Shown: positions 1 to 11,673 of the stretch, piece after piece
Position numbering within the stretch: the stretch's first letter is position 1
Layout: each line of letters starts with the position of its first letter
From: Symsagittifera roscoffensis
Lineage: Eukaryota; Xenacoelomorpha; Acoela; Convolutidae
DNA length: 64,000 nt
Reading direction: 5' to 3'
Assembly: GCF_963678635.1 (NCBI RefSeq)
Contig: NC_087068.1
Span: 60,700,949-60,764,948 of the forward strand
Notes under the pieces: model-generated
The model's input: only the letters and a program-made list of their open reading frames with translations
Databases searched by the model: none
Told to the model about the DNA's origin: nothing
Translations under genes and position numbers: made by a program

Positions 1-257
1 GGTATCGATCATACAGAAAATATCGATTTACAAGTAAATCACATAAATTGTGAATCAACAGACAGTGAAAGTGATATAGATAATAATATTTAAGTTAATA
101 TGATATCTGTAAAAATGATTATGAAACAATCACATATAAAGAACCCTTTAATTCACACAGATATGAAAATCAATTAGAACTCCTCAATAACTACTATTTA
201 GGACCAATTAGTAATGATACACGAACCACTCAAGAAGTAAACAGAATAAACACGTAA

Positions 258-1562
258 ATTTCACCTGACAAAAATAAAGAACAAAGCTCAACTACAAATC
301 ACATATACCAAAATATACAAAAAGAACAGCCACGAGAAAAAAATTGGACAATCCCATTTCTCTTAGAAAGCTCGAAAAATAAAGAATTTCAACCACCAGA
401 TCTTGAAATTGATTTTTTAATTGATTCAGGCGCAGAATCAAATATCATTAATATCCCTACATGGAATGAAATCAGATTATTACACCCAAATTTAAAACCT
501 CTAGAAACATCTAGTAATTTAGCAACAGCACAAGGATCAACATTAAAAAAATCAGGAAAAATCCAATTATTCCGTGTTCCTACAAGAACAATGGAACAAA
601 ACAAAATTTTGATTAAACCATTCAAACAAACATTTCACATTACCGATATTCAACATAATATCATTCACATACCATTTATCACTAAATACATACCGACAAT
701 AAAAAAATTAAATAGTATGTTACACATAAAGGATAAATATACAAAAATGAAAACACAGCTAAAACTTTTTCAAAGATTAAACAAACAACCACTGTTTTTC
801 TCTAAATTTTACCCTATTTATAATCAGGAACGAAAACACCTGAAACCACTATCAGGATCTATCTATAATTTCTCCATAAAACAAGTTCATCAAAACGACA
901 AAGGTCAAAATAGACAACAACTCTTTATGTCAGATTTTGAATTCAGACCAATTCACCCATTTTTCAAAATAACAATATCATCAATAAAATACGAAAGAAA
1001 TACTAATTCTGATATTATTTCACTACACGTGTACAATAATACACCAAATCAAATAACACTACCCCTAGGATTGTTAGGATACTGTGAAACAAACGCAACA
1101 ACTTCACCTGTAAAAGAAATATCATACAGAGTCAATAATATATTACAACTACTCGATATTTCTCAATCAACAATTCTTAATGAAGAATTATCTATAAATA
1201 ATATAATAAACAACGAAAAAAGAAATGCAGATTATTTCACAAAAACCCCATATTACAAACCCACATTCAATATAACCAATTATACAGAAGATCAGCAGAA
1301 GTTTTTAACAATGTTTAATTTTCAACATTCACAGTTTACACAAAATGAATTAAATAAGTTAGCTAAACAGCTAATAAAATATTCATCAGTCTACGCAACA
1401 TCCAAATTTGACGTTGGAAAAGTCAGTTCATCCCTACACCTTCCATTGAAACCAGACACAGTTTTCAAAAAGCAAAGAGCAAGCAAAGTTCCATTTCACC
1501 TACATGACAAAGTCAACAGATTATTAAACATCTTAGACAATACGAAATTATATCACCAATAA
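258..1562 (+). pseudogene. Retroviral-type aspartyl protease and pol connection of element C copy 1
   Basis: The frame is open from after a TAA at 255-257 to a TAA at 1560-1562. The aspartyl protease motif FLIDSGAES begins near 411, with the catalytic D-S-G codons at 423-431. Downstream residues form a long protease-to-RT connection. In copy 2 the stop at 255-257 is a Glu codon (GAA, 4478), which shows that this stop is a mutation. The reading frame should pass into RT near 1535 but is shifted, so the RT palm lies in another frame. The ATG at 591 is internal to the protease domain and is not a real start. Function in a live element: maturation of the Gag-Pol polyprotein. Confidence 0.8.
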
Positions 1563-2127
1563 AAAAAGAAGAACAACAAAAAGGTAACACATGTATCAAC
1601 CCTGTTATCATTTTAGCAAAAGGCGAATCACTCAAATTAGTTCTAGACTCTAGATATCTCAATTCACTGATTGATGAATCTAAATGCTATTGGCCTATTG
1701 AACCAATTCAAGTAATTTTAACAAAAATAATTGAAAATATTTCACAACCGCAAATATGAACAGTGCTTATAACCAAATGCCATTAGACGAACAGTCACGA
1801 AGTTTAACGCAATTCGTTTTTGGAAACCAACAATACGAATTTAATCGATTATTCTATGTAATTTCCATAGGACCAGCAGCTTTTTCAGCTTTCATGAGTA
1901 AAATTTTCACACCACTAATACTAAAGAAAAACGCAATCACATATTTAGACGATGTCTTTATGCAATCACAAACTAAAGACCAAATGTTTACAGTTTTAGA
2001 ACAATATCATAAATTCCTTCAGAACGAAATTCTGAAAGCAGCTCCAGACAAATCACATTTCTTTTTAACACGAGTAAAAATTTTAGGACATACTATAGAA
2101 AGAAATAATATTACTCCATTAAAATGA
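1535..2127 (+). pseudogene. Reverse transcriptase core of element C copy 1
   Basis: Two frames together cover an RT palm. The first (1535-1759) contains a KLVLDSRYLN motif and stops at a TGA (1757-1759). The second (1756-2127) starts at NSAYNQMPLDEQSR and contains YLDDVF, with the Asp-Asp codons near 1948-1953, the gypsy form of the YxDD catalytic motif. A few codons appear lost at the frame change near 1755, including the expected first catalytic Asp. It ends at an in-frame TGA (2125-2127) before the RT thumb. In a live element it would copy genomic RNA into cDNA. This copy is dead. Confidence 0.85.
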
Positions 2128-2228
2128 CGCATTGACGCAATCCAAACAGTTCAACCACCAACAAATAAAAAGAAAATTCAAGAAATCCTCGGAATGTTTA
2201 AAATTTCTTAAGTAAAAACTTCTATAAA

Positions 2229-3020
2229 ATGCAGTTATACTTAAAACCGTTTTATAACATCCTTAGACAACAGAATAATTTCGAATGGACCACAGAACAT
2301 CACACACGATTTAAAGAAGTTGAAAAACTCCTAAAAGAACAAATATCAAACACAATTCCAGACCCAAATCAGCCATTTTACCCAATGTGCGATGCTTCAA
2401 ATTTTGGCATCGGCGCAGCATTACTACAATCACATAGTGGAACGAATAAAATGAATCTAGTATCAGCAAATTCACGACTTTTTACACAAGCCGAATTGCG
2501 ACTCTCCACACTAATGAGAGAGTGTACAGCTATAATTTACACACTTACAGAATATGAATTTCTGATACTTGGATCAAAACATCCAACAGTTTTATTCACA
2601 GACCATAAACCAATTATATTACTTTCTACACAAAAGTCAAATCCAAATCATTGAGTTTATAGATTTCAATTACTTCTAATGAAATTACCAAAGTTACACG
2701 TAGTTTGGACAGCAGGAAAATACCTTGCATTACCAGACACATTAAGTAGAAATACACCACCAGAACTACTTACACGAAAAACTACAGTCGAAATACCAAA
2801 AAATGTTATCATGTTCGATTTACCAACTGAAACATCACCCCGATTAGAATGTAAATACGCAGTAAAAACTGATATTGATCAATCACAAATAAACAATTTA
2901 CAACATTTCCCATTCCATCTAGATTGCCAAAATACTCACTATGAAGTTGATTTATTAGGTACATCAACATTTAAACCAATCACAATGGATAAAAAACAAC
3001 ACTCAGCAAAAGAAAGTTAA
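2229..3020 (+). pseudogene. RNase H domain and linker of element C copy 1
   Basis: Frame 2229-2654 has CDASNFGIGAALLQ (Asp codon at 2391), then RECTAIIYTLTEYEF and FTDHKPI, the gypsy-type RNase H signature with Asp, Glu and Asp residues. A TGA at 2652-2654 and a change of frame lead into 2679-3020, which holds the usual LPDTLSRN sequence after RNase H. The two frames correspond to one ancestral domain that would remove RNA from the RNA:DNA hybrid. Copy 2 (6452-7243) has the same breaks, so they predate the tandem duplication. Confidence 0.85.
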
Positions 3021-3458
3021 GCAACAATCGCAGAAGAAAGACGTTTTTCCACTAATTGAAAAAGAAAACTTAATTGATAAAATGAATTTATCAGGACCAC
3101 AAATAAAATACACAAAATATACGATAAATCAAGTTTTTAACCTTCATGACCCACTTGACACAATTCCCCTATCAAAAGTAGAAAATGATAATATTTTTCT
3201 TCCACCAACAGAGAAAACCACACTTGAACTTTTAAAATGATATCAAAATTTAGTAGATATCAAAATACGACAACTCAAATCATGGCACAAATATAAAACA
3301 AAAAAGCAAAAGCTGATACCACAAATTTAGGAAATAAAACACTTCTCCGATATTTTCGAAAATTTAATAATTGTTTAATAATAACAACAATAAACGAAAA
3401 TACAGATCTTTTAGACTATCAATTAGATGATTCTAAAGTCCCCTGTCTTCCTTTTAGT
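2988..3458 (+). pseudogene. RNase H-integrase linker remnant, element C copy 1
   Basis: A stretch without a long Met-initiated ORF. One frame from about 2988 to 3240 is open and lysine-rich (for example NLHDPLDTIPLSKVEND) and ends at a TGA. A further frame from about 3385 runs into the integrase zinc-binding region. It is the decayed connection between RNase H and integrase. Copy 2 has the same segment at about 7211-7680 with small indels. Confidence 0.6.
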
Positions 3459-4187
3459 ATGATATTAATAGCATTTAATATTTCTCATACACAGAATACA
3501 AAAGGACACTCGGGATCAGAAAAGACATATTCAAATTTTATACAAAATTTTTATTTTCCAAACGCCCCAATTTGGATAAAAGTATTATGCAATGATTGTA
3601 TAATATGTCAATCAAAAAAACCTTACCCAAATCAGAAACAAGAAGCACAAAAGCAAGATTTTAAAGGACAAAGTAATTGTTACAACGGCAAAATATCAAT
3701 AACCAAAATATTAGGTAGATCACCCGAACAAAGAAATTCACGAAATTTCTCAAAAAATAGATATAGTCGATCGAATAGTCGAAACAACTATCCACGGTCA
3801 AATTCGAACTCAACACAATTTGTTTCAGCATCCAGTTCCCATTCAAGTTCAAGAAATAGACACTTTTCCAACAACAGATCACGAAATTCATCGTACAATA
3901 GAAATAGAAACTATTCAAACAACAGAAATAGAAATTATTCAAACAATCAAAATCAAAATTATCTAAACAACATATCAGGAAATAACTCATATAATAGATC
4001 AAATTATCAAAGATCAAGTGATAATTACAAAAAAAAGTCAAGAAATAGTTCACAAAATCGAAACTCAAGTTACAACAATCGATATAGAAATTATTCCCAA
4101 TCACCTCATAGGAATAATAGTCGTTATCCCGATTCTCAACATCGATATAGAAGTAATACACCAAAACATCAAAGACAAATCAATTAA
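3459..4187 (+). pseudogene. Integrase HHCC zinc-binding end fused to Arg/Ser/Asn-rich gag-like tail
   Basis: Residues 1-55 contain H-T-Q-N-T-K-G-H-S-G and later C-N-D-C-I-I-C, an HHCC-like integrase N-terminal domain. From about residue 85 (nucleotide 3712) the sequence becomes an Asn/Ser/Arg/Tyr low-complexity tail with repeats of the type YSNNRNRNYSNN, up to residue 242. The tail resembles the basic nucleic-acid-binding C-terminus of a gag. Directly downstream the copy 2 protease leader begins. Copy 2 runs from the same integrase point (about 7930) into an integrase C-terminus instead, so this ORF is a chimera created at a recombination or deletion joint. The long opposite-strand frame is a composition shadow. 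Confidence 0.6.
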
Positions 4188-4389
4188 GTACAAACAAATG
4201 AAGAAATAACTTCAGACCCCCCAGGTATCGATCATACAGAAAATATCGAATTACAAGTAAATCACATAAATTGTGAATCAACAGACAGTGAAAGTGATAT
4301 AGATAATAATATTTAAGTTAATATGATATCTGTAAAAATGATTATGAAACAATCACATATAAAGAACCCTTTAATTCACACAGATATGA

Positions 4390-4968
4390 AAATCAATTAG
4401 AACTCCTCAATAACTACTATTTAGGACCAATTAGTAATGATACACGAACCACTCAAGAAGTAAACAGAATAAACACGGAAATTTCACCTGACAAAAATAA
4501 AGAACAAAGCTCAACTACAAATCACATATACCAAAATATACAAAAAGAACAGCCACGAGAAAAAAATTGGACAATCCCATTTCTCTTAGAAAGCTCGAAA
4601 AATAAAGAATTTCAACCACCAGATCTTGAAATTGATTTTTTAATTGATTCAGGCGCAGAATCAAATATCATTAATATCCCTACATGGAATGAAATCAGAT
4701 TATTACACCCAAATTTAAAACCTCTAGAAACATCAAGTAAATTAGCAACAGCACAAGGATCAACATTAAAAAATTCAGGAAAAATCCAATTATTCCGTGT
4801 TCCCACAAGAACGATGGAACAAAACAAAATTTTGATTAAACCATTCAAACAAACATTTCACATTACCGATATTAAACATAATATCATTCACATACCATTT
4901 ATCACTAAATACATACCGACAATAAAAAAATTAAATAGTATGTTACACATAAAGGATAAATATACAAA
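4390..4968 (+). pseudogene. Aspartyl protease region of element C copy 2
   Basis: Same protease as in copy 1, with DFLIDSGAESNI and the catalytic Asp codon at about 4646. The stop seen in copy 1 at 255 is absent (GAA at 4478). A 2-base loss near 4967 (AAAGTG against AAAAATG in copy 1) shifts the frame into the following connection ORF. Confidence 0.75.
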
Positions 4969-5571
4969 GTGAAAACACAGCTAAAACTTTTTCAAAGATT
5001 AAACAAACAACCACTGTTTTTCTCTAAATTTTACCCTATTTATAATCAGGAACGAAAACACCTGAAACCACTATCAGGATCTATCTATAATTTCTCCATA
5101 AAACAAGTTCATCAAAACGACAAAGGTCAAAATAGACAACAACTCTTTATGTCAGATTTTGAATTCAGACCAATTCACACATTTTTCAAAATAACAATAT
5201 CATCAATAAAATACGAAAGAAATACTAATTCTGATATTATTTCACTACACGTGTACAATAATACACCAAATCAAATAACACTACCCCTAGGATTATTAGG
5301 ATACTGTGAAACAAACGCAACAACTTCACCTGTAAAAGAAATAGCATACAGAGTCAATAATATATTACAACTACTCGATATTTCTCAATCAACAACTCTT
5401 AATGAAGAATTATCTATAAATAATATAATAAACAACGAAAAAAGAAATGCAGATTATTTCACAAAAACCCCATATTACAAACCCACATTCAATATAACCA
5501 ATTATACAGAAGATCAGCAGAAGTTTTTAACAATGTTTAATTTTCAACATTCACAGTTTACACTAAAATGA
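4969..5571 (+). pseudogene. Protease-RT connection of element C copy 2
   Basis: 200 codons corresponding to the middle of the copy 1 frame (from KMKTQLKLFQRLNKQ onward). It ends early at a TGA created by a one-base insertion at about 5563 (CACTAAAATG against CACAAAATG), so the last 65 codons of the copy 1 frame are out of frame here (5572-5785). No catalytic motif falls in this part. Confidence 0.7.
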
Positions 5572-5757
5572 ATTAAATAAGTTAGCTAAACAGCTAATAA
5601 AATATTCATCAGTCTACGCAACATCCAAATTTGACGTTGGAAAAGTCAGTTCATCCCTACACCTTCCATTGAAACCAGACACAGTTTTCAAAAAGCAAAG
5701 AGCAAGCAAAGTTCCATTTCACCTACATGACAAAGTCAACAGATTATTAAACATCTT

Positions 5758-6350
5758 AGACAATACGAAATTATATCACCAATAAAAAAAGAAGAACAAC
5801 AAAAAGGTAACACATTTATCAACTCTGTTATCATTTTAGCAAAAGGCGAATCACTCAAATTAGTTCTAGACTCTAGATATCTCAATTCACTGATTGATGA
5901 ATCTAAATGCTATTGGCCTATTGAACCAATTCAAGTAATTTTAACAAAAATGTTTGAAAATATTTCACAACCGCAAATATGAACAGTGCTTATAACCAAA
6001 TGCCATTAGACGAACAGTCACGAAGCTGAACGCAATTCGTTTTTGGAAACCAACAATACGAATTTAATCGATTATTCTATGTATTATCCATAGGACCAGC
6101 AGCTTTTTCAGCTTTCATGAGTAAAATTTTCACACCACTAATACTAAAGAAAAACGCAATCACATATTTAGACGATGTCTTTATGCAATCACAAACTAAA
6201 GACCAAATGTTTACAGTTTTAGAACAATATCATAAATTCCTTCAGAACGAAATTCTGAAAGCAGCTCCAGACAAATCACATTTCTTTTTAACACGAGTAA
6301 AAATTTTAGGACATACTATAGAAAGAAATAATATTACTCCATTAAAATGA
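5758..6350 (+). pseudogene. Reverse transcriptase core of element C copy 2
   Basis: The palm is preserved in two frames as in copy 1: KLVLDSRYLN near 5855, then NSAYNQMPLDEQS and YLDDVFMQSQ, with the Asp-Asp codons near 6171. An additional private stop (AGCTGA, about 6025-6030, where copy 1 has AGTTTA) interrupts the second frame, so only 6117-6350 appears as an ORF. Ends at the TGA shared with copy 1. Confidence 0.8.
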
Positions 6351-6451
6351 CGCATTGACGCAATCCAAACAGTTCAACCACCAACAAATAAAAAGAAAAT
6401 TCAAGAAATCCTCGGAATGTTTAAAATTTCTTAAGTAAATACTTCTATAAA

Positions 6452-7243
6452 ATGCAGTTATACTTAAGACCGTTTTATAACATCCTTAGACAACAGAATA
6501 ATTTCGAATGGACCACAGAACATCACACACGATTTAAAGAAGTTGAAAAACTCCTAAAAGAACAAATATCAAACACAATTCCAGACCCAAATCAGCCATT
6601 TTACCCAATGTGCGATGCTTCAAATTTTGGCATCGGCGCAGCATTACTACAATCACATAGTGGAACGAATAAAATGAATCTAGTATCAGCAAATTCACGA
6701 CTTTTTACACAAGCCGAATTGCGACTCTCCACACTAATAAGAGAGTGTACAGCTATAATTTACACACTTACAGAATATGAATTTCTGATACTTGGATCAA
6801 AACATCCAACAGTTTTATTCACAGACCATAAACCAATTATATTACTTTCTACACAAAAGTCAAATCCAAATCATTGAGTTTATAGATTTCAATTACTTCT
6901 AATGAAATTACCAAAGTTACACGTAGTTTGGACAGCAGGAAAATACCTTGCATTACCAGACACATTAAGTAGAAATACACCACCAGAACTACTTACACGA
7001 AAAACTACAGTCGAAATACCAAAAAATGTTATCATGTTCGATTTACCAACTGAAACATCACCCCGATTAGAATGTAAATACGCAGTAAAAACTGATATTG
7101 ATCAATCACAAATAAACAATTTACAACATTTCCCATTCCATCTAGATTGCCAAAATACTCACTATGAAGTTGATTTATTAGGTACATCAACATTTAAACC
7201 AATCACAATGGATAAAAAACAACACTCAGCAAAAGAAAGTTAA
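6452..7243 (+). pseudogene. RNase H domain and linker of element C copy 2
   Basis: Same arrangement as 2229-3020: CDASNFGIGAALLQ near 6611, a RECTAI Glu region, FTDHKPI, then a stop and a shifted frame with LPDTLSRN. Differs from copy 1 by single substitutions (for example LIREC against LMREC). Confidence 0.85.
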
Positions 7244-7603
7244 GCAACAATCGCAGAAGAAAGACGTTTTTCCACTAATTGAAAAAGAAAACTTAATTGA
7301 TAAAATGAATTTATCAGGACCACAAATAAAAGACACAAAATATACGATAAATCAAGTTTTTAACCTTCATGACCCACTTGACACAATTCCCCTATCAAAA
7401 GTAGAAAATGATAATATTTTTCTTCCACCAACAGAGAAAACCACACTTGAACTTTTAAAATGATATCAAAATTTAGACCCCGTAATACGACAACTCAAAT
7501 CATGGCACAAATATAAAACAAAAAAGCAAAGTTGATACCACAAATTTAGGAAATAAAACACTTCTCCGATATTTTAGAAAATTTAATAATTGTTTAATAA
7601 TAA

Positions 7604-8175
7604 CAACAATAAACGAAAATACAGATCTTTTAGACTATCAATTAGATGATTCTAAAGTCCCCTGTCTTCCTTTTAGTATGATATTAATAGCATTTAATAT
7701 TTCTCATACACAGAATACAAAAGGACACTCGGGATCAGAAAAGACATATTCAAATTTTATACAAAATTTTTATTTTCCAAACGCCCAAATTGGATAAAAG
7801 TATTATGCAATGATTGTATAATATGTCAATCAAAAAAACCTTACCCAAATCAGAAACAAGAAGCACAAAAGCAAGATTTTAAAGGACAAAGTAATTGTTA
7901 CAACGGCAAAATATCAATAACCAAAATATTCTACGATTTACGCCAGCTCCCGATTTAAAAATAGGAACATTTGTTTTGATGCCAAGTTTCCAAACACAAA
8001 AAGGAAAACCTAAAAATTACAACCACTTCGAAAAGGACCCTACCAAATAAATACTAAACCCACTGAAGTAACATATAAACTCATAGACACCACAAAAAAG
8101 GAAATTGTTCAACATAGAAACAATTTTTACCTTATAATCCGAAAGAAATTTCACCGGTTTAAGAATCATTCAAAA
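7604..8175 (+). pseudogene. Integrase ends of element C copy 2 (catalytic core deleted)
   Basis: About 7604-7930 encodes the HHCC-type zinc-binding end as in copy 1, with a one-base deletion near 7788 that breaks the frame. From about 7945 one frame reads GTFVLMPSFQTQKGKP, then KGPYQINTKPTEVTYKLID and EIVQHRNNF, the usual C-terminal DNA-binding domain of gypsy integrases. The D,D(35)E catalytic core that should lie between is absent, so integration could not be supported. Confidence 0.75.
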
Positions 8176-8450
8176 TAACACACAAATAGAACCAGAAATA
8201 AATGAAACTAATAAAAATCAACATACACAAATTCAAAAAGAAGACAAAAATCACAAAGACGCAAAAATACTAAATTCAGATAATTTAGGAAAATAAAGAA
8301 AAAATAGAAAATTGATAAAAAAAATTTTGCCACAAGAACAAAATGAAAAATCTACACATAGAGAATCATCACGACTTAGAAATCAACCACGTAAAAAATA
8401 TAAAACATTCATCCCACAATCTTTTAAAGAAAGTTGAATTTCAAAAATGA
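8176..8450 (+). other. Basic tail after integrase, element C
   Basis: Glu/Lys/Asn-rich frames with several stops follow the integrase end. One reads SSRLRNQPRKKYKTF before a TGA at 8436-8438. This looks like the degraded basic C-terminus of pol. No further domain is seen. Confidence 0.4.
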
Positions 8451-9298
8451 AACTGTTTCTTCTTCTTAGAATTCATACCTCATATACAACTAGAACAATT
8501 TGAACTTTCATATTTTCAAAACAACATGCTGCAACAGACGCAGTAATTTTTTTAAAATTCAACCAATAAGATTCACTCAAACTCAATCGCCTTCCATATC
8601 TCTAACACCAGCCTATTAGCCGACAGACAATAATTTCCAGGCATATCTATAACTATAACTTTACAACCTCCAGGTCAAAAATAAGCAACTTGCTAAAATT
8701 TGACAAATAAAAAAAATACCACAATAATATTCCAACCCTCCCCTATCTAATAATCCAAAGATCAACATTTTTTTGCCAGCTTCGTCCTCAAAAATCCTCC
8801 AACCAAAAATGGCAAATTAGCCTAAAGTAGAAAAGAACCATGATCATTTGGCCTAAAGTACAAATATCTCAAAAAGACCCCTCTCCCACCAAATAAAAAT
8901 AAAGTAAAGAAGACCTCCCGAATACCATAAAATAAGCCCCCAACAATTTTTCAAGTAACTCAACCCACTTGTCAAAAAATCAAAAAATAATCCGACCACA
9001 CTTGAATTAAGCCCCTGAAATTCAAAAAAATATTCGACAAACGAATCATTTTCTTAAATGCTTCTCTTCTCTACAGTCACCCTTTTTAAAAAATATAATC
9101 TTAAACTTTCTCATTAAATTTTTTCTAATTTCTAAACTTTTGATAATATTTTTTATTGACGTTTTTGAAGTTTTTATAGTAATCTTACTAATTTTTTTTA
9201 ACCTAACTTTAATTTTCTACAACCTATACGCGCTATATTCCCATCTTTCCCCACGCATTAACCACATCTACAGGTACGATAATTTACAATCTATTTAA
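8451..9298 (+). other. AT-rich noncoding stretch, possible LTR of element C
   Basis: No convincing coding frame. It sits between the end of pol and a new set of gag-like frames, where an LTR pair or solo LTR would be expected in a head-to-tail array. A TG start around 8528 (TGCTGCAACAGACG) and a CA near 9270 are possible ends, but there is no second copy in the window for comparison. The boundaries are guesses. Confidence 0.3.
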
Positions 9299-9715
9299 GT
9301 GATACGAACAATTTTTAGTAGAACAGATATTTTTCTCCTATTCATAATTTTTCTCACATTTTTATCATCCCTAATCATGACAATATGCAAATGTATAAAA
9401 AAGGCAATAGTCACATTCGCATTCGCTACAATCCTTTTAATTATATTCATCGAAGAATTTTATAACAAACACAAATCTTCTCACCAAATTTCGAAATCTT
9501 TACAAAACACATTTCCAAAATTGCTGTCCAACCACCACCAAATCAGTCTTCACCGGCATCTCCCCAGAAAAACCCAACAGTACCTACAACTACTCAAAAC
9601 ATCTACACGAAATTCATTTCAAGATAACCCGTACACTTTTGAACGACACGCCCGCTTATCTGAACTTCTCGAACCAGTTCAAAGACAAGCATCACTAAGA
9701 GAAACCAACATATAA
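9299..9715 (+). CDS. Hypothetical protein with N-terminal hydrophobic segments, element C
   Basis: 138 codons. The first codon (GTG) is not ATG. Residues 11-33 and 38-51 are strongly hydrophobic (for example IFLLFIIFLTFLSSLIM), followed by a basic, His/Gln-rich tail. It could be the N-terminus of a gag or env-like product of element C, or a leader peptide. No family recognised. Continues in other frames downstream. Confidence 0.35.
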   Translation: MIRTIFSRTDIFLLFIIFLTFLSSLIMTICKCIKKAIVTFAFATILLIIFIEEFYNKHKSSHQISKSLQNTFPKLLSNHHQISLHRHLPRKTQQYLQLLKTSTRNSFQDNPYTFERHARLSELLEPVQRQASLRETNI

Positions 9716-9731
9716 CTTATACCTTACACTA

Positions 9732-10739
9732 CAACAAGACTTAAATCGAATTCGACACATTAGCCAAAATCAAAGTACAATCGAAGTAAATAGACAAATA
9801 ATACATCCAATAAGAAATAGGGATTTTCAAACTCCTAGAATCACATTTAGCATACCTCAATCTCAAACCCCATCAAGTTCCGAATATTCTAGTATAACAC
9901 TACCAGATACTCCAACGCTAACTCCTAATATTAAATCAAAACATCTAGGATCAACACGAACATCAGCACAAATACGTGAAAATCCTTTTAAACAAAACTA
10001 ACCCAAACGAACGTTTACCCTATTGGACAACACAACCCTACTCACACGGACAACTAAACTTAGAGAATGACCCAATAGAAACTCCATCAGATACAACAAA
10101 ATCATCTTTACCAGAAACATTATCACTCCCATCGACACCATCAATAAGTCAAATTTCACCATCATTTTTCCCTTTAAATATTTCACACGATATTGATACT
10201 CGTTACAGTGAACAATCTACAAATATACCTCTAAGATTAAATTCGAACACGTTTGTAGCACCTCCTCCACATTCGGACATCATAACGGAAGCCACCGACT
10301 ACACAGTTGGGCACTAAACTTATTACAATATAGACAAGATATCCACGAAGATATCCGAGAACATAACGTTCAGATATTAAATCAAAAAAGCCTTCAACCA
10401 AAACTTGAAATTACAGTTTAACTTAATAATATTAAACAACATCCTTATCCACTAAGCCCCTCAAATATTGCAGCTCAAACAATACCACTACCATTTATTA
10501 CAGCGGAAGTAATATATAAATACGATAGATATACAAAAACCACAATCGGATATATAACATTATATAACCCATATTCAGGACTATCATACACATGTATATT
10601 TTAAGGATACTAACACCTCAACACGTCTTTTTTCTTACATTTTCCGACAAAAACACAAATCCATCTCCTCGCACAGGACCTCAAGATTTACTAGTAACAC
10701 ACTATGATTGTGAAGAAAATGAACAAAAAACACTACAAA
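9732..10739 (+). pseudogene. Gag-like frames of element C, cut by element A
   Basis: Three successive frames are rich in Ser, Thr, Pro, Asn and Gln. One from about 9732 to 9990 reads LQQDLNRIRHISQNQ, one at 9976-10317 contains SLPETLSLPSTPSISQ, and one at about 10305-10420 contains QYRQDIHEDIREHNVQ. Composition and position fit a gag or matrix-like protein, but no capsid or zinc-knuckle motif is visible. The sequence changes character abruptly at 10740 where element A's LTR begins. Confidence 0.45.
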
Positions 10740-11673
10740 TGTAACTTTCGCCGGGAAGATACATATCGACGGAAAACAAAACTAAGTCCTAAGACGACTG
10801 GCTAACGTCTAAACAGAGCTTTGCATGCTTTTCACCGTCTCTACCAAGCCAGTACTTTCGGTGGTCTTTCTAACATCGGGTCGACAAAAACGTTACTGTT
10901 CTCCGGCTTCGACCAGAACGCTCAAATTAACTAAATTAAATGCAAATAGTGAGCTCATGGCTGGGTCTCAGTATCCCCAGACCACGAGGTCACTCCTAAA
11001 AACAGGGCTATTAATATTTATTGAATTATTATTGTTTTTGTTCAGTAGATAAAAATCATCATCTCCATCGAAGATGGATGAACCCTTTCCCTCAACTCCT
11101 AGCTCCCCATCCTTATCAAAACTAATCCGAATATCAATTAAATTCAAGTCAGGACATGACAGGAAGCTAAAAGTTTATGTAACAGGATAAAAGTTTCAGT
11201 TCCTTTACCCTTCCGGATTCTTGAATCCACTGAATCAAGCTCGTTAATCTTGATTTCTTCTTAATCCGGAGGGCTGTCTTTCACCCTTCACCGTTGTTCG
11301 CAACGGCCTTGCAACTATTGTAGCGGCACAATAGTTGCAACTCGGAGTGTTCTCTGTTACTCTGTAACTCGTTGTCGTTTTTCAATCTCGATTTTCGTAG
11401 TTGTTGTCAGCGCAGCTAATTTTGTTCTGTTTCTTTTCAGCTTTTTAGCCAAAATGGCCGTTTCTGACGTTTCTCAGAAATGTTACGTAATCACTTCGAA
11501 AATTTAAAATTTTGAATTCCCGAATCCCTCAACCTTGACGTTTTGCTCACTCGTTCAAATAACGTTCTTAACTTCTAATAATCACCAATCCGGAAGGCTC
11601 GCTGCTAAAAATTCGAATTCTGCAGAGATTGCATTTTTCACATTCTGGTCGAATGTCACATACTCCCCGGACA
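10740..11673 (-). repeat. LTR of gypsy element A (3' LTR)
   Basis: Starts on the minus strand with TGTCCGGGGAGTATGTGAC (11673 downward) and ends near TTACA at 10740. It is related to the two element B LTRs: the AAAACAGGG...TTATTGAATTA block at about 10997-11030 matches the AAAACAGGG...TTATTAGACAG block at 63671-63713, and the end TGTAAC...TCGCC matches 63283. No second A LTR lies in the window, so the pair cannot be aligned. The left boundary coincides with the change from AT-rich element C. No clear polypurine tract is seen next to 11673, so that edge is less certain. Confidence 0.6.
11291..11340. repeat. Two adjacent perfect hairpins in the element A LTR
   Basis: CCGTTG-TTCG-CAACGG (11291-11306, 6-bp stem) is followed after 2 bases by TTGCAACTATTGT-AGCGGC-ACAATAGTTGCAA (11309-11340), a 13-bp perfect stem with a 6-base loop. 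Both are perfect in the given sequence, although the surrounding element is decayed. Confidence 0.85.

Larger units (their letters stand above)
1..3712 (+). mobile_element. Gypsy-like retrotransposon C, copy 1 (incomplete)
   Basis: Decayed pol-type sequence in the order aspartyl protease, reverse transcriptase, RNase H, integrase zinc-binding end. The left edge lies outside the window. The same sequence repeats 4223 bp downstream (position 1 corresponds to 4224), so this is the first unit of a direct tandem array. At about 3712 the integrase N-terminal part joins directly to an Arg/Ser/Asn-rich tail, so integrase core, C-terminus, LTR and gag N-terminus are missing from this copy. Base composition is strongly AT-rich, unlike elements A and B further right. 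Domain order places it in the Ty3/gypsy group. Confidence 0.85.
4224..8450 (+). mobile_element. Gypsy-like retrotransposon C, copy 2
   Basis: Direct repeat of 1-3712 at an offset of 4223 bp, very similar base for base with scattered substitutions and short indels. After about 7930 it departs from copy 1 and continues into an integrase C-terminal domain and a basic tail. Many disabling breaks are shared with copy 1 (for example the TGA before RNase H), so both copies descend from an already dead element. Private differences such as 4967 and 6027 arose later. Confidence 0.85.

Noticed and set aside
3661-4164. 167-codon minus-strand ORF opposite the Asn/Ser-rich tail
   Set aside because: Tyr/Phe/Asn/Cys-rich composition is a reverse reading of the low-complexity tail; no motif.
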